Below are positions 1-10,304 of a stretch of DNA of 64,000 nucleotides, piece after piece. This stretch comes from Agrypnia vestita (Eukaryota; Arthropoda; Insecta; Trichoptera; Phryganeidae): the NCBI GenBank assembly GCA_016648135.1, contig JADDOH010001991.1:62001-126000 (forward strand), in the 5' to 3' direction. Position 1 is the first letter of the stretch. Each line of letters starts with the position of its first letter. The notes beneath the pieces were generated by a model. That model saw only the letters and a program-made list of their open reading frames with translations. It was not told the DNA's origin and did no database searches. Position numbers and translations under genes: made by a program.

Positions 1-30
1 CCACCAGGACCACCATCGAGCACATCACTG
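1..30 (+). CDS. 3' part of an exon of an unrecognised gene (first exon seen)
   Basis: The window opens inside an exon that ends at a strong splice donor (ACTG|GTAAGG, GT at 31-32). Read so that the last base opens a codon (phase 1), it gives TRTTIEHIT plus a split codon. The same phase 1 is needed by the next exon at 1780, where the split codon becomes GAG (Glu). The piece is too short to identify on its own; it is supported by the donor, the phase match and the lack of stops. The upstream part of the gene lies outside the window. Confidence 0.55.
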
Positions 31-157
31 GTAAGGACCACTGTCCTTCGTTCTGTTATGTTCCGGCGGGTATCATCATCCTGGGGGTGCAAGGTAAACG
101 CACCCTGCACCCGGAGAACTTATCTGTACTGGTGTACGTGACGAAACGCCACGCTTT

Positions 158-665
158 TTGTTCACTCCCACCTACATATACATAGCCACCGACGGGCACG
201 TGCAGCGAGACGAGCCGCGAGCTCAACGACGCGAACGCAGTTGTGACATTAAGACAGTTTTCGGTACCAACTCCAAAATTAAGGATATGTTGAGATCAGC
301 GAAGGATCGAGATCGCTTGGAAACAGACGGTGTGTATAGACTCGATTGTCAAGACTGCGATAAAGTATACGTGGGACAAACGGCGCGTACCATTTCCAAA
401 AGAGTCAACGAGCACAAACGGACATGCAAACTCGGTCATCCAGAAAAATCAACCGAAAATCCTTGGAAAGCCTAAGAGTCACCATGCGCGTCTTATCAAG
501 GAAGCGCTAGAAATCTACAAGCATCCGATAAACATTAATAGAGATGATGGTCTCAAATTAAAAACATCTTGGTATCCGGCGCTTCAAAGTCATTCTCGTC
601 GCAGACTCCGCAGAGATAGTGATCAGACAACAGATGAATCATACACACAATACAACACATCATGA
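158..665 (+). pseudogene. Penelope-like element, GIY-YIG nuclease region, frameshifted (PLE-B)
   Basis: The frame starting at 158 carries a GIY-YIG endonuclease half-domain: GVY at about residues 58-60, YVG at 71-73, then an Arg and the pair EH near residue 86. The end of the domain, EALEIYKHPININRDDG, lies in another frame (330-665), so a frameshift falls between about 440 and 475. In Penelope-like retroelements this nuclease follows the reverse transcriptase and cuts the target; no reverse transcriptase is left here. It lies inside the intron between the exons at 1-30 and 1780, in sense with the gene. A hammerhead motif of the same element follows at 731. Confidence 0.75.
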
Positions 666-730
666 CTTCGGCACGGTATTGCAAGCCGATACTTAACCAC
701 AACACCAACATTCAAGACAACACGTCAGCC

Positions 731-765
731 CTGATGATGGACCCTGCAATGGGATCCGAAACGTC
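731..765 (+). ncRNA. Hammerhead-ribozyme motif of PLE-B
   Basis: CTGATGA (731-737), stem II GGACCC/GGG-A-TCC with one bulged A and loop TGCAAT, then GAAAC (758-762) and GTC (763-765). Helix I can form from GCC before the core and GGC after it. Helix III is only ACGT, self-complementary, so cleavage would need a dimer. It sits downstream of the PLE nuclease remnant, as reported for hammerheads of Penelope-like elements. Activity is not tested. Confidence 0.7.
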
Positions 766-849
766 GGCCCGAAAGGTTGTAACAACACGGCAGAATACCC
801 CAGTAAGCACAAACTTGAAGATTCTGAGTGGCCTGAAAACCTAAGAACA

Positions 850-1380
850 TTCTTGACGCGAACGCAAGCGGTCACGAGACGGAAAAGTATAACACATGCA
901 CATTGTACTGCTTACAAATTAAAAGGGGCGACGGCCGCGGAGAGTGGAAACCGAACAGAGGACGCATCAGCGGGCCGGCGTGACCCTAAAAGTGACAGCC
1001 AAAACAACCTGCAGTCTCAGCATACGGACTTCGTATCACGGTAGCCACAACATGCAATTCCTTTATGTCAAGGGTATAAGAAGACCAGCTGCCAACGCAC
1101 ATTATCTCACTCGCCGATCGAGCATTCCGTCAGGCAGAAACCCTAGTTGATTAGCTTCACAAACAGTATCTTTATACCCTGCGATATTTTGTACCTTTTT
1201 ACACTTGTACTTTCATACCTTTTTCTACTTAAATAAATTCTGTAAAACGCAACGCAACTTCACATTGAAGAGAATTCCGAACTCTGGAAATACGGAGTGG
1301 TGACCCTTTTCAAACCATAAGAAGCAGCACGTAGGGGGTAGCTTCTCAACCTCGCACCAGGGGTCGATTCAACAAACATC
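850..1380. other. Intron stretch, unassigned
   Basis: Moderately GC-rich sequence after the PLE-B tail, with short open frames that resemble nothing I know. It may be the rest of the PLE 3' end plus part of an LTR-type element; no repeat partner was found in the window. Confidence 0.3.
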
Positions 1381-1560
1381 AACCCACACAATCTATATAA
1401 GGGCATTTCAGATGTTCAGCCCTGTCAATCTAAATTTAGTCGTATTACATCTCACACGTGTCTGTTACTGTATTATTCTCAATAAACAGTTCAAACTTTA
1501 CGAGTGTCTCCTTGCGAAGCGTGCGAAGCATTGCGAAGAAGAAGAAAACCATCCTGTAAT
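1381..1560 (+). mobile_element. LTR-like promoter/R/U5 remnant
   Basis: A TATA box (ATCTATATAA, 1391-1400) is followed about 90 bases later by AATAAA (1481). That spacing is typical of the U3-R-U5 part of a retrotransposon LTR. No matching second LTR, internal region or terminal TG/CA is clear, so this is a tentative call. Confidence 0.3.
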
Positions 1561-1779
1561 CCTCCCCTGTATAAATAATTTGTTCCACTTTATGGTGTAG
1601 CATTCGTATTCCAGATTGCAATATTGGAATCTTAAGATTATTGGCGCACGGTATTTTTTTCCTTATTCTGATTACCTGTCGCTCCCATATAAAGTCCTTA
1701 CATACCTAAAATGCAAGACTACCTAGCAAAAGCGGTACCCACCGTTATTGCGAATAAAACTGAGTTTTCAAATTTACAG

Positions 1780-1887
1780 AGGACTGGGCGGAGATCAGAA
1801 AAGTGGCCAGGGATGTCCTCCTTGAAGAGTACGGAGTGGAAGATGGCAACATCCAGCCCAACAAGAGAGCCAGGGTCACTCTTAAAG
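1780..1887 (+). CDS. Internal exon of the unrecognised gene
   Basis: A 108-base exon with acceptor TTTACAG (AG at 1778-1779) and donor AAAG|GTGCGT (GT at 1888-1889). It enters and leaves in phase 1, so it is a symmetric exon. It encodes DWAEIRKVARDVLLEEYG followed by a polar, basic stretch ending RARVTLK. It is richer in GC than the surrounding intron, and the other two frames do not join the neighbouring exons. Function is unknown. Confidence 0.7.
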
Positions 1888-2037
1888 GTGCGTTTCTCCT
1901 TACCAAATGTCATCACAATATGCAGAGAAGACGTAACCCGGCGACGCTTGTCACCAAATCTATGGTGTTGCGAGGTTTTATCAAAAAAGACTTGTGTCCC
2001 CTACATTTTTTAGAATATTGCAATAAAAAAAAATGTT

Positions 2038-2092
2038 AACCTTTAATTGCTCGCGTTAGGTCATATTGACCTAACGCGAGTTATTAAAGGTT
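2038..2092. repeat. 26-bp inverted repeat with a 3-base loop
   Basis: Arms 2038-2063 and 2067-2092 pair with two mismatches around the loop TAT. The core word GCGTTAGGTCA faces TGACCTAACGC. It lies in the intron after the exon at 1780 and belongs to no other repeat seen here. Confidence 0.85.
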
Positions 2093-2329
2093 TAGAACAT
2101 TACTTTTTTTAAAGTGCTCTCTAATGTAAAGCGTTGTAGACTTAGTGATAATTATATTGGCTTAGATATCCACCTTTCAGAAGCACGCGTACAGGTTTTT
2201 TGTACACATTTCGACACCAAAATCGGGATATAAAAGACGCAGTGGCGAAGTTCCAAGTCAGTTCGTTTCCCTACGCCGTAACCACATACCTACATATAAA
2301 TTATTTAATTCATTCCATTCTAAATTAGT

Positions 2330-2512
2330 AATCCTCAGTGATTGCATTCAGTAATTTTGTTTTTTTTTTATATTGCTGCCTTTGCTTTACTTATAGATTT
2401 TTATTGATTTTATGCGAATCCTTTTTATTGATTTGACTGATTTTTTTAAAATGTCTTTATTTTTATTTGTGATTGTACACCGTACACATCCATAAATAAA
2501 TAAATAAATGTA
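2330..2512 (+). mobile_element. 3' end of a LINE-type element with (AAAT)n tail
   Basis: The block after ATTCTAAATTAGTAATCCTC (about 2317-2336) recurs at about 11840-11875, and the segment ends in AAATAAATAAATAAATG (2493-2510), a usual LINE tail. No coding sequence remains. Confidence 0.45.
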
Positions 2513-2548
2513 TTATTTAAAACATCGTAGCAATAGGTCCGTCTAAAA

Positions 2549-2613
2549 CTGGATCACTTTTCAGAAAACCTCTCTGGATCACTTCTCATAAACCTGTCTG
2601 GATCACTTTTCAG
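2549..2613 (+). repeat. Three tandem copies of a ~25-bp unit that duplicates a splice acceptor
   Basis: CTGGATCACTTNTCAGAAA is present three times in a row just before the exon at 2614. The first and third copies both carry TTTTCAG. Only the third acceptor (AG at 2612-2613) keeps the reading frame. Confidence 0.7.
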
Positions 2614-2784
2614 AAACCAGAGAGCTCAACGCGGCCTTCGGCACCAGCCTGCTCCTGGCCAACAGCCCCATGAGCCCCAAGATAGTGGACGGCAGCTTCG
2701 TGGCCATCAGGGACTACGGGGGACTGCTCAGCAAGTTCGCGGACACCTTCAGCTCCCTCCAGATCGAACCCAAGGACAGTCCAG
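2614..2784 (+). CDS. Internal exon of the unrecognised gene
   Basis: A 171-base exon with acceptor TTTTCAG and donor CCAG|GTCGGT. Entering in phase 1 it reads E-TRELNAAFGTSLLLANSP and ends in phase 1 after EPKDSP. A nearer AG at 2619-2620 would put a stop in frame, so the acceptor at 2612-2613 is chosen. The exon is clearly GC-rich (many third-position G/C) against AT-rich introns, which argues for selection on coding. The peptide has a hydrophobic patch (SLLLANSP) but no motif I can name. Confidence 0.75.
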
Positions 2785-2889
2785 GTCGGTTTAACATTCA
2801 AAGAAAAAGCAAAGACAATTGTAACTTTAGGCTGATTCACAATTATCCGCTGTTTTTTTCACATCGTGGTGTATTCAGGTAGGCCATCT

Positions 2890-3542
2890 TAAGGGTACGA
2901 ACATGACGAAGATGCCTCACTGCGGTACCTCGCGGTCGCGGTTCCAGCTCGCTACCTCGATGTCGATACTTGCTATTTACATGGACGGCGGTGCGAACAT
3001 GTCGGTTCAGTCGCACCTCGATGACATTCAATTCACAGTATGTATCAAGTAAAAAATCGAACGTTGAAGTGGCACTATTTAGAATCACCAAGCGAAAACA
3101 ATGAACTGATGGTAGGTAATGTTTATTTTACAGTTTAAAAGATACCTACAGCGATCGTGACATGAACAATGCGGGATTAATGATAATGACAGCTCCATTT
3201 GTTTTTACATCGCGGTCGACGGCGAGCAGCGATGTGATCTGGCTCGCGATTGGACAAATCCGCCAGGCTGAGGCGAATATGACCAATCACGAGCCAGACC
3301 ACATCGCTGCTCGCGGTCGACCGCGGTGTGAAAACAAAATATTTTGTTTTCACGTAAGCATCGAGGTAAACCTCCATGTAGGCCGCGATGTACGCAGTGA
3401 GGTATCTTTCGGCATGTGCGTGCGTATCTACTAGCATGCGTTTGTTTTACATGGAGGTGACATCGAGGTAGCGAGCTAAACCGCGACCGCGAGGTATCGC
3501 AGTGAAGCATCTTCGGCATGTTCGTACCCTTACGCTAATAGA
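2890..3542. mobile_element. Foldback element with ~75-bp terminal inverted repeats
   Basis: The left arm starts TAAGGGTACGAACATGACGA and the right arm is its near-perfect reverse complement ending CATGTTCGTACCCTTA. An inner inverted repeat (about 3198-3256 against 3281-3338, around CGCGGTCGAC) makes a nested palindrome. A second, larger copy starts at 14970. No transposase is present. Flanks show no certain target duplication. It lies in the gene's long intron 2784-7211. Confidence 0.75.
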
Positions 3543-3642
3543 ATATGGCGCTGCTATAAAAAGAGTGAGCAAACAGCAGAGGGTCGGTCGACCAGGGTGT
3601 ATCGGAGCTAGCAGAAAAAACTTGGCCGGTAGATTCTTGCCC

Positions 3643-3805
3643 ACGTTATGAGTCTAAAATGTTCGAGCAACCATGACCTAATCTCAATATTTCTGACTCA
3701 TTTCTTGCAAAAAGTTGAACCATCATACAGTAACTTATGTCTATTGTGAAAAATTAACTCGCTTTAATAGAAGTCGAATAAAATTGAAAAAAGTTTTTTT
3801 TTACT
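3643..3805. repeat. Partial copy of palindromic family F
   Basis: Matches the arm of the 37157-37695 element: GAGTC(T/G)AAAATGTT, ATGACCTAATNTCAATA, a T-rich joint and GTAACTTATNTC. Ends are missing. Confidence 0.6.
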
Positions 3806-4138
3806 GAATTATAAGTACTCGCATCTAGTGACTTTTTGCGTAATAAATTAAAGTTAAAATTGTTTAAGTGCTTTCATTCGTCTATATTTGTAAAAAAACT
3901 GCCGATAATTATGCATCACATTAATATTTTCCATAGTTACCTTGTCCGTTTGAAATCTATTTCGTTTTTACCGCCCTATCGTACCTACGTAGATTTTCCA
4001 CACCTCAGCGACATCTTCTTTCAATATCATTATATTAATAAGTTGTTTAGTGTTAGCACTAAAATTCCATTACACATCCCTAGGCTCGCTTCGCTTTTTT
4101 TTAAAATAAGTATTATATATTTAAAAAAATATACATTT

Positions 4139-4455
4139 ATTAGAGATACTAACAGGATAATAGGTACATGACACTCTAATAATAAAACATTTTAAATGAA
4201 GACTGCCCATTATCCCAATTACAAATGTCTTCGGCACGCTCTTGTAGCATGTATTTTTGCATTTAAGTATATTTTACATTTGTGTGTATTGTATATTTAG
4301 TGTTTGAATGTAGTGCGATTAGTATTTATTAAATAATTGATTTAATGGATCTATAGGTTCAGGTCATCGTTTAGAAAATGGATGTTGTGTATGAGTGAGT
4401 TTTTGAACGATGATAAGGTATCTGCAAGAATATCAGCATCAATGTTAGGGTCAGC
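4139..4455. repeat. Dispersed repeat, second copy at 28490-28800
   Basis: Shared blocks include AATAAAACATT, CCCATTATCCCAATT, GTCTTCGGCACGCT and AGGTTCAGGTC, in the same order and orientation at both loci. Class unknown; no coding capacity. Confidence 0.7.
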
Positions 4456-4874
4456 ACAATACATGTTATATGTGCGACACATTTTCGTGATGGGAAAAAA
4501 GTACCATCGTTATTAATGTGAAGCACGTTGAAGGGGTTAATAAGGTTACCACATTAGAGACTGAAGATCACCAGTTTGATGATGAATGTGTTCTAGTTTT
4601 TCCTCGAAATGTGTCGCGTTGTATGCAAGAGTGCATACAATGCACTTGAGTGACGAATGGCAGCGTGTGAGAGAGACGCCAATAAATACGCAATCCACTC
4701 ACAGTAAGAAGTTTATTAAACATTAATTGAGGTTACAATCAAAACTTAGCTACCAAGACTAAATGCTTCCAGCAGGTCGAACAAACAAAGACGGAATGGT
4801 GGGAAAAATATGTCTATCGTTCCTGGTTTTTGATTTATAAAAATTAAAATTCTTTTAACGAATGAAGATATATT

Positions 4875-5282
4875 AAAGATGTCTTATAGAAACGAAGCTA
4901 TATTTTTATATGGGAAGGTAGGTGTTCATAGGGCTTTTGACCTGTCGTACGGCTGACTTAAATGATCACTTTACACGATGTAACGTTCATTTATTAAAAA
5001 AAATTGTAAGTTAAACATATATACAATTTTAATTTTTTTAAATATGTGGTAGTCTATCATGGGTGGAAATGGTGAACGTGTGTAAAATTATCACTTAAGC
5101 CAGCCATACAATAGGTTGTATGCCCTACGAACACCCTAAAAATAGTTCCATACCTACTTTCCAATATAAAAATATAGCTTCGTCTCTATGATACATCTAT
5201 ACATCATTCTCCCCCTGGGGATGAAATTTATTAGTATTGCGTTCTTGAAAAATTTCGGTATAATCAAAATATTCTGAAATCA
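4875..5282. mobile_element. Palindromic repeat family B
   Basis: Left arm with GAAACGAAGCTATATTTTTA and GGGAAGGTAGGT, right arm with the reverse complement and a tail ending CAAAATATTCTGAA. The same organisation recurs at about 10948, 17335, 32396, 33585, 40808 and 48905. It has no open frame and may be a non-autonomous DNA element; class unknown. Confidence 0.65.
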
Positions 5283-5485
5283 GTATGAATCGAGATAATT
5301 GGTTGCCCCGTTCGCATTAAGTTCCATCTAGACTACGACCCGTGATCAATGAAAGATGATAAATTTCTATGAGACCCTCCTTTAGATATATTTTTTAACC
5401 ATATCAAACGTAGTGAACATACTATCCGAATACACATTCTCTGGTAAACTGTTTCCAAGGTAAGTTTGTATAACTCAACAATTTC

Positions 5486-5578
5486 TCTTCATCCATCCAT
5501 CCTCAGCGTTACAACCCTTGGTGGGTCCTAGTTGCCTCCAAGAAAGTCCTCCATGCTGCTCTGTCGCTGGCTGCCATT
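5486..5578 (-). mobile_element. 3' end fragment of an RTE-like LINE
   Basis: On the minus strand it encodes the ending AWRTFLEATRTHQGL followed by a GGATGGATGGATG tail. This is the same kind of C terminus (DEWRKII.EAKTHQG) and simple-repeat tail as the copies at 14010 and 25893. Confidence 0.6.
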
Positions 5579-5579
5579 T

Positions 5580-6175
5580 TACTAACTAACTAACTAACTA
5601 ACTAACTAACCATCACGCCGTTTCCCTGTAGGGGTAGGCAGAGAGGATTGAACGCCACACTCTTCTATCCTGGCGCACCACTTTTGCTTCGGCCACATTC
5701 ATACATCTTCTCATACATGTTCTACGGTTGTTGCGGCTTTTAACAGGGCCATCCTCAAATACTTGTAGTTCCTGATCGTGCCAGGTCTTTCGCGGACGCC
5801 CTCTATTCCTGTTGCCTTCAACATTCGCCTCATATATTTTCTTAACCATCCTTTCCTCGTTCATACGTTCCACATGACCAAACCATCTCAGCACTCCTTT
5901 CTTTATTCTATCTACCACACTACAGCCAGCATTGCATTCACTTCTAATTTGTTCATTCCTCACTCTATCGACTAAAGATTTTCCACACAGGCATCTTAGT
6001 GACCGCATTTCAACCGCATTCAGTCTACTTTCATTCCTCTTTTGCCAATTCCAGGCTTCACTTCCATACATAAGGGTTGGCACTAGAATGCCATTATGTA
6101 CCGCTAGTCTTGCTTCTTTTGACAGATTCTTATTGGCCATAATTGCATTTAGTGCACCATTAACTTTGTTATACA
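5580..6175 (-). pseudogene. RTE-like LINE, C-terminal part of the reverse-transcriptase ORF, with (TTAG)n tail
   Basis: A 175-residue frame (6140 to 5613) holds the C-terminal region usual for RTE-type retrotransposons: LVPTLMYGSEAWNW, then SLVDRVRNEQIRSE, then VLRWFGHVERM and RGRPRKTWHDQ. The reverse-transcriptase catalytic core lies upstream of the break, so the copy is 5' truncated. The 3' end is a run of TTAG units (5580-5612 as GTTA on the plus strand). Two more copies face each other at 60410-61500, and a fragment lies at 48625. It lies in the gene's intron, antisense. Confidence 0.75.
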
Positions 6176-6529
6176 GTTTTCCAATTTCTCTTCAAGACCA
6201 TCATTTCGACCTGCCTATCCTTAAAGTTCACTCTATGCACAAACCGAACGTTCTAGTCACTAGGCACTATAATTGAAGAATTTCGAATAAATGCGAGCGA
6301 AACTCAGCGACAACGAGCACTTTTTTTCGTTTCTATTTTGTTGTGAGTTGTCTAAGCCACTTCCGTTGAGATCCTTCTCTACGTGGTAGAAGTTAAGAGA
6401 CTTTCCCGGGGTCTTCCTCTTTTGCTGTTTATCCTAACGTAGTATTAACTAATCCACTAGGAGTCTTACCTCCACCTCCAGAGTTGTCAAGAAGACACCT
6501 GCAGGTCATCATTCTTCTGATATATTACA

Positions 6530-7070
6530 CAAGAATCTCTCCGAATAACATATCAGGCTTTCTTCCAATCCATACTTCTTTACAGAATAATTGGCTGGGG
6601 AGGAACGTATAAAACCATTCTGCAGACATTAAAAATAATACAAAAACCGATCATAAAAATAATTTTAGAGAAACCTGAACATATCCTACGGAATTACTGT
6701 TCAAAGAATTCAAGGTCCCAAATTTAGACAGCATATATAATACCAACTCAGTATTACAAATACACAAATCAATTAATTATCAATCAATAAAACACAAATA
6801 TAGTTCAAAATAGACGTAGCAAAAAAGCGCACACGATTGGAAGATATACCTAGATATAGTAAAGCAGCCATGCAACACCACTACAGATTCCTAGGAATCA
6901 AATATTTCAATAATCTACTAGCGAATATTAGAACTGTAAAACATTAGACAAAGTTCAAAAAGTGCGTAAAATCATTGAACAATACTGAGTGATGAGATTT
7001 GTGATACTAACCATTAACATGCTTTTTTTTTAAATATTGTAATATAACCTGTCTTTGCAACTCGAGGCTA
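6530..7070 (+). pseudogene. Jockey-like LINE 3' part, decayed
   Basis: Broken frames give YQAFFQSILLYRIIGWGGTY, the C-terminal signature seen again at 53872 (SILQYGIVGWGGTF), then an A-rich tail region. Several stops and shifts; dead copy in the intron before the exon at 7211. Confidence 0.55.
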
Positions 7071-7210
7071 CGGTAATTGCAGTAGGATATTCTTATCGTC
7101 ACGTTTTCCACGAGGGTCCATGTTTGATGACTGTATGTTAAATTGGTCAGCTTTGAAAGCCGCAAATTTAGTTTGCTAAATTTTAAACCAACATAAGATG
7201 GGTGTTACAG

Positions 7211-7369
7211 CGATGAGGAGGAGGATCCGAGGCATCATGACCACGGGCAAGCAGTTCTCGCTGGACTCCTGCATGGACATGGTGCAAGGCATGCTGGTGT
7301 CGGCCGCCCAGGACCTGCCGCTCATGAGTGAGGACGATAAGGAGGAGCCCACCACCACCACCTCTGGAG
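7211..7369 (+). CDS. Internal exon of the unrecognised gene (GC donor proposed)
   Basis: A 159-base GC-rich exon. The acceptor GTTACAG (AG at 7209-7210) gives the required phase 1. It encodes MRRRIRGIMTTGKQFSLDS, then CMDMVQGMLVSAAQDLPLMS and an acidic/Thr stretch SEDDKEEPTTTTSG. Other frames hit stops. To continue into the 242-codon open frame of the last exon it must leave in phase 1 at GGAG|GCATGT, a GC donor. A GT donor four bases on (7374-7375) would shift the frame and stop after about 65 codons. Confidence 0.65.
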
Positions 7370-7644
7370 GCATGTGTTCCCGTCTGTCTGTCTTGTTGCT
7401 CTACTGTTCTGTCATGTGTCTTCTGTCTCTTTTGCTGTCTTCTGTTATGTGCTTTTGTTAAGTTGGTGATGTTAAATGTTTGACATACGTGTGTCATACC
7501 AAGCCCGCATGGAATACGTTTTTTTTAAATGGTTCTGTATGCAAAAAATATAATTCAAATCATAATCCAATTATAATAATTTCGTTATCTGTCCGTCCGT
7601 ATGTCTCCATACCTAACTATTGACATAAGGTCATGGTTATTTCA

Positions 7645-7715
7645 AAATTTTCGACTCATTATCAAGGCAGGAATCCACCTGTAAAGTTTTTACTACTAGC
7701 TCTGAGACACCCTGT
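7645..7715. repeat. Terminal piece of a family F-like element
   Basis: TTTTCGACTCATTATCAAGG and AGACACCCTGTATGTT match the end of the diverged F copy at 20280-20760 (ACACCCTGTATA). The stretch 7372-8147 around it is AT-rich and otherwise unassigned. Confidence 0.5.
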
Positions 7716-8147
7716 ATGTTCGAAGAAGCGCATAAAACATTTTTAGATACTTTTGTAATATTGGACTGAAAGATGTGGAAACGGAAAATAAGTACTTACT
7801 TTTTTCAACTTTTGTTGCTAGTTGCAAATAATCCATCATACATAATAACTGTTCAAAAAATGTCATCAACCCAAAGCGTTGCTGATAGAAACTAACACAA
7901 GAACACCAGCTTCTAAAACTCATATGAGGAAGATCGTTTTCTGTCTTGTCTATATCATTGACTGATAACAGATACATATCTTAATTCAATTTTTCTACGA
8001 GTTCCAAGATTTTCCGAATATAATTGGCGTAATTTTGGATAAATTTTGAAGTCACGCATTGATTTAATGCTCTCATCTTCATCGTCAGAGATCGTTGATT
8101 TACTACTTAATGAAGATCATGACCCTACCGTTCTCTTAGGTCCTCCG

Positions 8148-8172
8148 CTAACCTAACCTAACCTAACCTAAC
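8148..8172 (-). repeat. Interstitial insect telomere-type repeat (TTAGG)n
   Basis: Five CCTAA units in a row, TTAGG on the minus strand, the telomere unit of most insects. Such short runs occur inside chromosomes and do not show a chromosome end. Confidence 0.8.
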
Positions 8173-8582
8173 CCTTGCCATGTCACTCCCACTGCTTCGG
8201 TAATTCGACTACCCACCTACATTTTAAATTTATTTCAACCATGTTTTTGTTAAATATTACCATTTTTTTGTATGATTTACATTTTTAGGTTTATGTGCTT
8301 TTAAATTTGTTTTAATAACAAAATATATTCATTAAAATAATTATTTTTGTCCAAAGTGATGTGCATGTCGCTATTAATATTAATTTTATGTACGGTTATA
8401 TAGAAATCCATTCTCCTAATATTACATAGTATGTTAAAAGCCGTGCATTTATTAAATTCGATAAATGATTACATCAACACACCACAATCTATGTGAACTC
8501 AATATAATCACTAATCACAAGAACGCCATACAGCGATCTAAGCCGAACGCACCCTAAATAAAAATATTTATTTGTTTCTCAG

Positions 8583-9310
8583 GATCGAGTCCCGCAGAAA
8601 AATCTTCAGTCACCTCCTCGCAAGACCCATCTGTACAAGAAGACCTGAACTACCATCCGCTGTACACCCCAGACTCAAACCAACTGGCTGTCCCGTCGCA
8701 GTCGACAGGTCGGCATTACAGATCGCGTTCTGTCGACACGACTCTGCCGGGATACGTGAAGAATCAAAGCTTCGATAAACAGGACTTTATTCTACCGGAA
8801 TCGATAAAAAATTACGAAACCATCGACGATACTGTAAAGAAAGACTTAAATAAGATTGTAACCGTAAATGTCGATAAAAATGCGCAAGCTAAAGATTCCG
8901 ATAGATGCCGGAATACCGAAGATAATATAGAACGCTGTAAAGAAGAAGCCGCGCAATTAGTTCACGATTCTGCCGACAGAAGCGCCGGAGAAACGTCAAA
9001 CGCCAAAATGGTGGGGAAAAATTTAGAAAAATCGCTAGACCTCGATGAGGACGAAAGAAAGCTCGATTCTTTGATGAAAGAAGAAGAATTAGATGTGTTT
9101 GTTCCAATCTCCACTAGGGAAAAGGGTACTGGGGGGTATATTAAAAGGTTTTTTCAACAATTCAGCGAAGGGTCTTTTGATATTGAAGGGAAAAGCGATC
9201 CGGTGCCGGGATCCTCCAGCGATAAGGGATCTCCAATTAGAAAGAAAGTTGACGATATTTGTAAGAAATGTCTTCATTATAAAGGACAAATTAATACAAA
9301 CAGAGAATGA
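8583..9310 (+). CDS. Last coding exon of the unrecognised gene, stop TGA
   Basis: The acceptor TTTCTCAG (AG at 8581-8582) opens a frame of 242 codons that closes with TGA at 9308-9310. Joined in phase 1 to the exon at 7211, the five exons give 397 residues. The exon is hydrophilic and probably largely disordered: a Ser/Gln/Pro-rich start, a Lys/Asp/Glu-rich middle (LDLDEDERKLDSLMKEEELD), a short aromatic/basic patch (GGYIKRFFQQFSEGSF) and a C-terminal CKKC. No signal peptide or membrane segment is visible in the part seen. I do not recognise the family; it could be the tail of a larger regulatory or trafficking protein. Two AATAAA signals follow at 9498 and 9785. Confidence 0.75.
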
Positions 9311-9497
9311 ATACTTATCTATAATTATTATGCTAATTTACTGCTAAAATGTTTAAGTTGTCAAATATGTAGGTACTAGGTAGGTACTATCGATGAAAAA
9401 TATTCAATTTCATGTAGCAGATTGCTTAATAATATAGGGCAGATGTATCATATTTTATTCTGCAAAAATGTTTTTAATTAATATGTAGACTATTTAA

Positions 9498-9503
9498 AAT
9501 AAA
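9498..9503 (+). promoter_or_regulatory. Polyadenylation signal AATAAA
   Basis: First AATAAA after the stop codon, 188 bases downstream. A second AATAAA lies at 9785-9790. The AT-rich stretch 9311-10100 is taken as 3' UTR and flanking DNA; nothing else is seen in it. Confidence 0.5.
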
Positions 9504-9784
9504 ACGTTAATTTTTAGAAATGTATCGTTTTTAATGCTTGAACAAAAAATATTTACAACATCTTGGCTTATATAATTAGGTACAATTAGCTTTGGATTTA
9601 CGTGTCAAGATGGCATTAATACTAGTCAACAAATTAAATTACAATTTTCCATGTATGTTATAACATTATACGAATAAGTATGTTTGTTAGAGTTTTACTT
9701 GTAACGATTCAATATTTAAATGTATCCACAATTATCTAGGCTTAAATATTATAGTTTTAAGATAAACAACTGCTGTGTTTGACT

Positions 9785-9790
9785 AATAAA
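9785..9790 (+). promoter_or_regulatory. Second possible polyadenylation signal
   Basis: AATAAA in the same AT-rich 3' region; would give a 3' UTR of about 500 bases. Confidence 0.35.
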
Positions 9791-10146
9791 CAAAATATAT
9801 AACCTTTAGTATAGCAACATGTTAATATGTAAATGTTTATAGCGTTAAATTTGTGGTTAGATATTTTATTTTAAACAAATAACTTTGTATTAATAAGATT
9901 GAATGCAATGGCGTTATTTGGTGATTGCAAGATTTACTACATTCTGTCTTATTCGGAGATTAGGTAGGTACTACTCCAACACTGAAAAGCAGACCGATAA
10001 TATTTATTTATTCCCGGTTAATTACGTAATTAATTTAGATTTCCGACTTTTGCAATTTTAGATGAGACTTTTGGAAATTATAATAACCTCATTCACTCAA
10101 CATATTATATTCTTCTTCTTCAGCCTTCATCTCTCCACTGTAGGAT

Positions 10147-10254
10147 TTTTATTTTTTTATTTTTTTATTTAAAGACTATCGACAGGTCAGAATGACCCTA
10201 ATGGATAGTCATTTAGGACAAGGTGATTAGTACAGTTACAATTTACGATAATAC
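10147..10254 (-). mobile_element. Short A-tailed insertion within the RTE copy
   Basis: Read on the minus strand the segment ends in AAATAAAAAAATAAAAAAAT, a retroposed 3' end about 108 bases long. It separates two neighbouring pieces of the LINE C terminus. Confidence 0.55.
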
Positions 10255-10304
10255 ATATAGGCCTCTTCCATACCCATTCGTTCTTCTCTGTTGTGTGCTG
10301 CATT

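Noticed and set aside
3162..3519. Overlapping frames of 86-104 residues on both strands
   Set aside because: They lie inside the nested palindrome of the foldback element and mirror each other.
8148..8172. Chromosome end
   Set aside because: Only five TTAGG units inside an intron, with ordinary coding sequence on both sides.
8572..8778. Alternative frame of the last exon (68 residues) using the GT donor at 7374
   Set aside because: It stops early, while the other frame stays open for 242 codons and fits the phase of all other junctions.
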